Assembly (NCBI RefSeq): GCF_025766255.1
Contig: NW_026516685.1
Location: forward strand, 186,001 to 250,000
DNA from: Zychaea mexicana
Taxonomy: Eukaryota; Mucoromycota; Mucoromycetes; Mucorales; Lichtheimiaceae
Length of the DNA: 64,000 bases
Reading direction: 5' to 3'
The translations under genes were made by a program, and so were the position numbers. Shown here piece after piece: positions 57,229 to 64,000 of this stretch (position 1 is its first letter; each line of letters starts with the position of its first letter). The notes below the pieces were generated by a model. That model saw nothing but the letters and a program-made list of their open reading frames with translations. It did not search any database and was not told where the DNA came from.

Positions 57229-60200
57229 TTACAACTTGCTGTCACGGTTGCCAGCAGCAAACTCAACAGCAGCGGCAGAGATGGCAATGACATCACGCTC
57301 AACAACGCGGGTCTGGAAGATGACCTTGTTGCCCTCGCGCCACATGGAGGTCTCGAGAGTTTCGCCAGGGAAGACGTGCTTGGCAAAGCGGGCCTTGATG
57401 TTCTTGACGGCGGCAGGATCGTTATTACCAAAGGTCTTCAAGACATGCTTAGCAGAGAAACCAAAGGAGCACAAGCCGTGGAGGATAGGAACATCGAAGC
57501 CACCGACAGCAGCCATTGAGGGGTCCAAGTGAAGAGGGTTGTAGTCACCGCTGAGACGGTACAAGGCAGCCTGGTCTTCGCTTGTCTTCTCAGTGACAAC
57601 GGCATCGGGCTTGCGGTTGGGAGGAGTGTTGGCAGCGGTAGCAGCACCACGGTCAGCACCCTTCTTGGGGCCACCAAAGTTGCCGGAGCCACGGATGAAC
57701 AAGGTGAATTGGTTCTCAAAGACAACTTCGCCAGACTCGTCGGTCGAGGTGACACCAACAACAACGGAAGCACCCTTGCCCTTGTCAGTGATTTCGACAA
57801 TGCGGGCCTCTGACTTCAGGGTGCCCGAGGTGGGGATGGGCTTCTTGAGCTCAAGGTATTGCTCGCCGTGCAACAACATCATCTTTTAATGATACGATAA
57901 CATCGTGTTAGTTTGCTCTTGTTGTAAATACACAATAAACGCCGCTTGCATTGTAGAAGATATAACTTACGGGGTTGAAGTTGGGCAAGATGTCACCGAA
58001 GGGCAAACTGCTCATGATACTGAAGGAGGGAATGACACCAAAGGTGGGGAGGGTAGCAAAGTTTTCATCGTTCTCGTAGACGAACTGCAAGTCAGTGCGC
58101 TTGCAACCAACACCCAAGGCGTACAGGATAACTTCACGCTCGCCATAGTCAAAGGTGGTGACATCGAACTTGATCTTCTTGGCAGCCTCAATATCGACAG
58201 AGCCTTCGCTCTTGGTCTCTTCTGCTTCGTTGCCAAAGTTGGCCATGAATGCCTGGAGCGAGTCCTGAGTGCTTTCGGGGTTGATGGCACGGCCATCCTC
58301 AAAGTCGATAGCCTGGGCCCACTTGGAGGCAACCTGCTCGGGAAGAAGAGGGCGGTTGGCAGGGAAACCAACACCGCCACTGCGTTGCCAGCGGACCTTG
58401 GCGATCCAGCCAGAGCCGACCTCAAAGATGCTGCCGTTCTCTTCGAGGCTGCTGTGCGACAAGTAGCCGATGAGGGGAGCAACGTATTCGGGCTTGAAGG
58501 CCTCGACCATCTCCGGGGGCATGATGGTGGCAGTCATACGGGTGCCGGCGTTGGGAGCAATGACATTGCAGAGAATGTTCTTGCGGCCACCTTCGAGGGC
58601 CAAAGTCTTGGTCAAACCGACGATGCCGGCCTTGGCAGCACTGTAGTTGGTCTGGCCAAAGTTACCGTACAAACCAACGGCAGAAGCAGTGTTGACGATA
58701 CGGCCGTACTTTTGCTTGACCAAGTGGGGCCAGGCAGCCTTGATGACCTTGTAGGTACCGCGCAAGTGGACGCGCTGGACCAAGTCCCAGTCGGCTTCGG
58801 ACATGCGAATGAAGGATTTGTCACGCAAGATACCGGCGTTGTTGATCAGGATATCGACGCGACCGAAAGCCTTGAGGGCGGTCTCGACAACCTTTTCACC
58901 ATCCTCGACAGAGTCGTAGTTGGCAACAGCCTTACCACCAGCCTTGATGATTTCTTGGACGACCACGTCAGCAGCACGGCTGTCCGATCCTTGACCAGAG
59001 ACAGCACCACCCAAGTCGTTTACAACGACAGAGGCACCGAGCTTACCAAGAAGAAGGGCGTAGGCACGACCAAGACCACCACCTGCACCAGTGACAATAG
59101 CAACCTACGTACGTACATCCAATACCGTGAATATTAATTAATCACTTTCAATTTCTTTCCCTCCCTTCCACGTTGCTTTAACTCGATCCGTCATCTGTGG
59201 CTCTGGAAAATATAATAAGGGTTCTTACCTGGCCGTCGTAGCGGAGGGGCTCAACCTTGGGGTTAGGAGGAGCAGCCTTGGCGCGCTCTAAGAGCTCGAC
59301 AAAGTCGGTATCAGTGATGGAAGCGGGGTAGGTGACCTTGGAGAAGTCGGTGATCTCGTTCCAGCGGGCACCAACGGCAGCAGGGTCGAAGGTCTCGTCA
59401 GCCTTGAAGACGCTGCCGGCGGAACGCTCCCAGCGAAGCTTGGAGACAACGCCACCACCAACTTCAAAGATGCCGCCGGTGTCTTCGGTGTTCTCGTGGC
59501 AGAGGTAGCCAGCAACAGGGCAGACGAACTCAGGCTTAAGAGCTTGAAGGATCTCGGGAGGCATGACAGTCTCGGTCCTGTGGAAATAGCATCATGCGCA
59601 CACACGGTTAGTATCTTGAGCAACAGCCAACGCCGAGCCTCGATCAAGGGTGCTCTCATATACACACATACACATATAATTAGGTGATTAGCTACTTACA
59701 TTCTGGAGGCAGCCATGGGGGCGATGGTGTTGCTGTGGATGTTGTACTTGGCACCTTCACGGGCCAAAGAGTTGCTGAAGCTTGCCAAAGCCAGCTTGGC
59801 TATAAATTTTCACATTCACGTAAAGTAAGCATGTGATTTTCTGTAACGATACACCCATGCACGCCTACATAATGCAGCCCTACTTACCAGCGCTATAGTT
59901 GGCCTGACCAAAATTACCGTACAGACCAGCGGCAGAAGCGGTCATAATGATGCGACCGTACTTTTGCTCCTTCATGATAGGGAAAGCAGCCTTGGTGACG
60001 GCATACGAACCCTTGACGTGAACAGCCATAATAAGGTCCCAGTCATTGTCGGTCATACGAGCAAATGACTTGTCACGCAAAATGCCAGCGTTGTTAATGA
60101 CAATGTCAACACGGCCGAAAGCCTTCATGGCGGTCTCAACGATCTTTTCACCATCAGTGACCGAGTTGTAGTTGGCAACGGCCTTGCCACCAGCCTTAAG

Positions 60201-60536
60201 AATCTCTTCAACAACGACATCAGCGGCGTTGTTGCTGCTGCCATCGCCAGTGTGGGAGACACCAAGATCGTTTACGACGACGCTGGCACCACGCTGAGCA
60301 AAGTACAAGGCGTAAGCACGACCAAGACCTTTATTGGAAATTTAATAAGGATATATAACAGAGTGTGTTAATGTAACCGTGTTCGTGTATACCGAAGGTG
60401 GCGATGACTGCAAAAGAAGGGACAGCCAGCACAACGGAAGCGTCCAGATAGGGTTTGAGTGGTGATGATCATTACCTCCACCAGCGCCAGTGACAATGAC
60501 GACACGTCCATCATATCGGATTTCGTTATTTGCCAT
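57229..60536 (-). CDS. FOX2: Peroxisomal multifunctional beta-oxidation enzyme FOX2 (MFE-2)
   Basis: Six exons on minus: 60536-60476, 60328-59888, 59799-59700, 59577-59229, 59104-57971, 57882-57229; 912 aa. Two tandem short-chain dehydrogenase domains (about 1-300 and 317-600) each have the NAD-binding [12 protein letters not shown], the [11 protein letters not shown] block and the active-site YxxxK (NYSAGK and NYSAAK). A C-terminal 2-enoyl-CoA hydratase-2 (MaoC) domain follows (about 690-905; [25 protein letters not shown]). The last residues are SKL, a type 1 peroxisomal signal. The enzyme hydrates enoyl-CoA and oxidises (3R)-hydroxyacyl-CoA. Two dehydrogenase domains are normal for fungi, one for animals. 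Third positions are strongly G/C-biased, suggesting high expression. A CCAAT box on the coding strand lies about 150 bp upstream of the start. Confidence 0.97.
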
Positions 60537-61591
60537 GGTTATTTTTGTTAAAGAAGAGAAGGGCAAAAGAAGAAAAAGGAAAAAGTGTGGGGTTAAAAGC
60601 AAAGGACAGGTCTTTAAATACGGATTTGTACTTTTCAGCATTTGTCGTTTGTGTCACGTCTCCGCTTTTCACATGGGCATTCATCACGATTGGTCAGCGA
60701 GCCTGATCTTACACCCCCATTTCCGGCTTAGTCAACAAATACTGATGCTGCAAAAAGGCGCACACAGACGGTATTCCATCGTCCTCTGCCATTGACCTCC
60801 ACTTCTTTCAAGAAATAGCAGGAGCAGGCAAAAATGAACAAGAAAGCGAAAGGGGGAACGCTGTCGGGTTTGCATTACACTCAGAGCCGGATGAAATGAA
60901 TTATCCGGAACATGCCTCTCGTGCGAAATTTCGGTTAAAAAGGTTCGTTTCTGTTTACGTGTAGATTGGGGTCGACTCCGACACGGTTTTTGGTAGCATT
61001 TCTAACCTGTCAGCACCTTTTGATTTAGTGCCCGAGGCATTTCAAATTTCAAACTCGCTCATACAAATGGTCATATGCACACTCAAGGCCTTTTCGGCAG
61101 GGCTTCGCTTGGGCTGGTACTACTACTACTGCTTTCTCTGTGTCCACGCATTGCTTGCTTGCTTGCTACTCACCACTTACTACTTACTGCTTGTGACATT
61201 GTAACTTTTGTAGTGAGTACCTCTAGGGGAAGCCCTACTATCATACTTCGCCAAGATTGACTTGACTCAATTGAGTCTATTCATCCACAGACGCTTTGAT
61301 AGTTTAGCTGGCTTCTCTGTTTCTCGTTTCTAATATCCATCGTCCCCCGCCGCACCATGCGAAAAAACAAGAACCTGTTTTCAGCCACTACGGTCACATG
61401 CACGTTTGAGCAACAAACATGCTCTGCTAAAGCACCCATGCAGTTCTATGTACATACCCCACAGACATCATTCAGATTACCACGTCGTACAGACCAAGGA
61501 AAAAGAATTGTTTTTATTAAAAAATAAACGAGCGATTAGATGGGTAGAGGTGAACGGGTATGTCATGCAATGGTAAAGCAAATAAAGGCTA
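60537..61591. other. Intergenic region with the FOX2 promoter
   Basis: Inverted CCAAT (ATTGGTC) near 60690 as seen on plus; otherwise no clear element. The distal part is the 3' flank of the RNB exonuclease gene. No gene recognised. Confidence 0.45.
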
Positions 61592-64000
61592 TCAGTAAAA
61601 GGGATTGACAGGATAAGTATTGATCACCGGTGGTGAACGCGAACTGTTGACTTGTAATCTCACGTCCAATGTTGAAAACACGGCGAATGTCTGTGAGCAC
61701 GCCTCATGGTCCAAGCGTGAAGGCACCAGCTGTCTTGGTGGCGCACGAAGTTGCGTATTTACTTGTTTACTTGCTGTTGATGCTTCCACTATACCGTCAT
61801 TTGTCGTAGCACCACGCTGCTGTTTTCGTGAGGAGTTGGACGAGTACTTGTTGACCCGTTTCATGTAGCTGTCCATATCTACCAAGGCCCCTCGTTTCCA
61901 GTACCAGGTGACAGTGTTGCTGTCCGAGTCAAACTCGTATTTGGCGAGCGGCAGATCCTCGACATACAAGCGCCGCTTCAAGCCGTACTTGTGGTGGTAA
62001 ATGTCAATGTAATCAAGCTCGACGCTAATGACCGTCGCAGACTCAATGATGGGCTGCTTTGATGCCATATTGGCCAAGTAGCGCGACAAGAACAGATGTA
62101 TGCTGAGTTCCTCTGCGGCGCCTGCTCGCTCTTTGCGATAGTTGCAGTGGTATGAAAGGGACTGGACTGTCTTTTTGCTATAACCACTCATCTTTTTGTT
62201 GTTCATGGCGGCTTCGAGTTGGCGATGGACGATGATATCAGCATAGCGGCGAATAGGAGATGTGAAGTGGGTATAAACGGGCTCGTTCAGGGCATAGTGA
62301 GGCCATTTTTCAATGTCTAATGTGCCGACGCAAAAGTATTTGGCTCGTTGCATGGGTCGGATTGCGAGAGCGAGTAAGGCTTGTTTGATTTCGCCTTCCG
62401 GTATGGATTCAAAGGATCGTTGCAATTCACCACTTGTCTCTGCCTTGACATCAAATCCAAGCTCTCGGGCTTGCTCTACAAATTGGTTCTGCAATATAGT
62501 AAAAGCTATTGTTAATCTCTTGTATTCCTCGTTCCATAACATGGCAAGCCATACCAGTCGTCGGATAATTGGGCCCTGGTGTCTTCGCAACAGCGCTTCA
62601 TTAGAATAAGTGGTGCTAATCTTTCTGGCGGTGCTGATGTTGGCCTGTAACATGAATTCCTCAATCAGCATGTGCGCTTCAATATGTTCAAAAGGTACAG
62701 CAGCTGTCGGCTCGCCATTAGCATCCACGTCAAACATCAATTTAATTGAATCAAGTGCCAGTGCACCGCCCTCGCCGAACCGTCGTCTTCGTCTGCACCG
62801 TGCCAGCTCCATCAGATCACGGATGGCTTGTTCAATTTCGGCCGCACGTTCAACTGATGGGTCAATATTTCCACCATCAATCACCTTTTGTGCATCCTCA
62901 TAGGATAGTTGTGCTTTCGATCTATTATTAAACTGCCAAGTTAGATGCTCTTTTTCTCATGCAATCAGAGAAGAGGATGTTGTAGAAGCACAATCAACAT
63001 GTACCTTATCATAGTTTTGCAGAATGATGTGTCCAACACACGGGCCTCTTTATCTATTTTCCAGATAATCGAAAACGCCAGTCTACCCAGTCAAGAAGAG
63101 TGGTGGATATTAGTCTTTTTGTATTTATAAATCACGTATCCACAGTAGTCCATATGCATCCCACGCTATTTCCGTTAGTTTTCACCTATCCTCGCCAGCT
63201 TTGAGACTACACAGGTTTTGACACAGGTCTTCCGGAAGCATTGGTATTACGCGATTGACAAGATACGTGCTTGTGCCACGCTCTTTTGCTTCAGAGTCCA
63301 GTGGGGTATTTGCTTTAACAAAGTACGACACATCGGCAATATGGACCCCTACTTCGAAGCCATCCACCAGCCGCTTGATATGCAATGCATCATCCAAATC
63401 TGCAGTAAATGATCACAAGCTTGCATTAGCTTTGTTTGTTTTTCCCATTTTCGGCAATTGTTTGAATAAACATCTGTTAAAAGTTATGACAGCTACTTTA
63501 CCTTTTGCAGTGCTTGGATCAATTGTAAACGTCAGAATTTCTCGCATATCACTTCGTTTGGAAAATTCGGCTTCAGGAATTGTAAATGGCAATGGTGGCA
63601 CTGCTGACAAAGCTGCTTCACTGTACGGCGTTGTGGCGATCGAACAGTCTGTCAGAATGGCTTCGGTCTCTACTGCCATGTCACCAACTTCACCAAGAAC
63701 TCGCATAATCTTGGCTACGGGTCGCTTTTTGTTGTGTTGCCAACCAATTATTTTGGCCTATTTGGTGTATGTTCACATTATTACTAGGTATACCCTTGAC
63801 GGCTATTTCACTGCCCACTCCAATATCGCCGTGCTCCTTCTATCGTCTATGTTTCTATTCTTCTGGCTTACCACTAGTAATTGCGACTTGTAATGGTCTT
63901 GGTTTTCAACAATGTCCGGCGGTCCATTGGCATTCGGTATGTAACAGAGCGGCATACGCTTGTCGAGTGGACGGAAGCATAGTCGATGCTCAAGAGCGGA
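61592..64000 (-). CDS. DIS3L2-type RNB-domain 3'-5' exoribonuclease, 3' part (5' cut by window edge)
   Basis: Minus-strand exons in window: 64000-63872 (open at the edge), 63757-63502, 63399-63186, 63082-63005, 62921-61592; 668 residues visible and all phases agree. An OB/cold-shock-like region precedes the RNB domain ([16 protein letters not shown]). The RNB metal-binding cluster is [17 protein letters not shown], with [11 protein letters not shown] next. Further RNB hallmarks are [13 protein letters not shown] and [18 protein letters not shown], followed by an S1-like domain. No PIN domain can be judged because the N terminus is missing. The gap pattern resembles DIS3L2 or SSD1; intact catalytic Asp residues argue against SSD1, which has lost activity. 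DIS3L2 degrades uridylated RNAs in the cytoplasm. The C-terminal tail is Ser/Arg-rich and low complexity. Confidence 0.87.

Noticed and set aside
57905..59137. Long plus-strand ORF of 410 aa
   Set aside because: Antisense shadow of FOX2, whose minus-strand protein has complete SDR and hydratase motifs.

Overview
This window is nuclear DNA from a filamentous fungus, most likely one of the Mucoromycota and probably a Mucorales. Short GT-AG introns are frequent. The gene set is fungal: trifunctional FOL1, peroxisomal FOX2, RCO1, TRF4, SSU72 and MON2, plus a GH46 chitosanase, a gene expected where walls contain chitosan. No rRNA, tRNA or CRISPR array was seen. Exon models were built by hand; the coding phase was checked across every intron reported for the genes called here.

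Left arm (1-20.8 kb): the C-terminal part of the spliceosomal helicase BRR2 (cut by the window edge), FOL1, a GH46 chitosanase on the minus strand, the 16-exon Golgi/endosome scaffold MON2, a BRCT-domain protein, and a two-PHD-finger RCO1-like subunit of an Rpd3S-type histone deacetylase complex.

Centre (about 21-40 kb): a mobile-element graveyard, visibly much richer in A/T between about 23.6 and 37.6 kb. It holds two LINE remnants at its edges, a hAT element split by a nested insertion of about 5.5 kb, two hairpin-rich miniature elements with TTCCAGTC ends, a 19-copy 32-bp minisatellite and a GACCCG-rich miniature transposon. The nested insertion is the most interesting object. It carries an intact DDE transposase with a C-terminal chromodomain. 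Tail-to-tail with it lies a broken gene for a CRESS-type Rep (HUH endonuclease plus superfamily 3 helicase). The two reading frames overlap at their stop codons. A second, inverted partial Rep copy lies 5-6 kb away. This looks like a composite transposon or replicon combining two unrelated nuclease chemistries.

Right arm (40.5-64 kb): SSU72, a thioredoxin with a PITH domain (TXNL1-like), a FIT/Scs3-type ER lipid-droplet protein, an ABC1/ADCK-family mitochondrial kinase-like protein, a gene-poor stretch (47.2-54.6 kb) with decayed pieces of a Ubp15/USP7-like gene and of an Old Yellow Enzyme gene, a TRF4-type poly(A) polymerase, FOX2 ending in the peroxisomal signal SKL, and a DIS3L2-type RNB exonuclease that runs off the right edge. 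Most of these genes are housekeeping and do not form a pathway cluster; TRF4 and the RNB exonuclease both act in RNA surveillance but are separated by FOX2.
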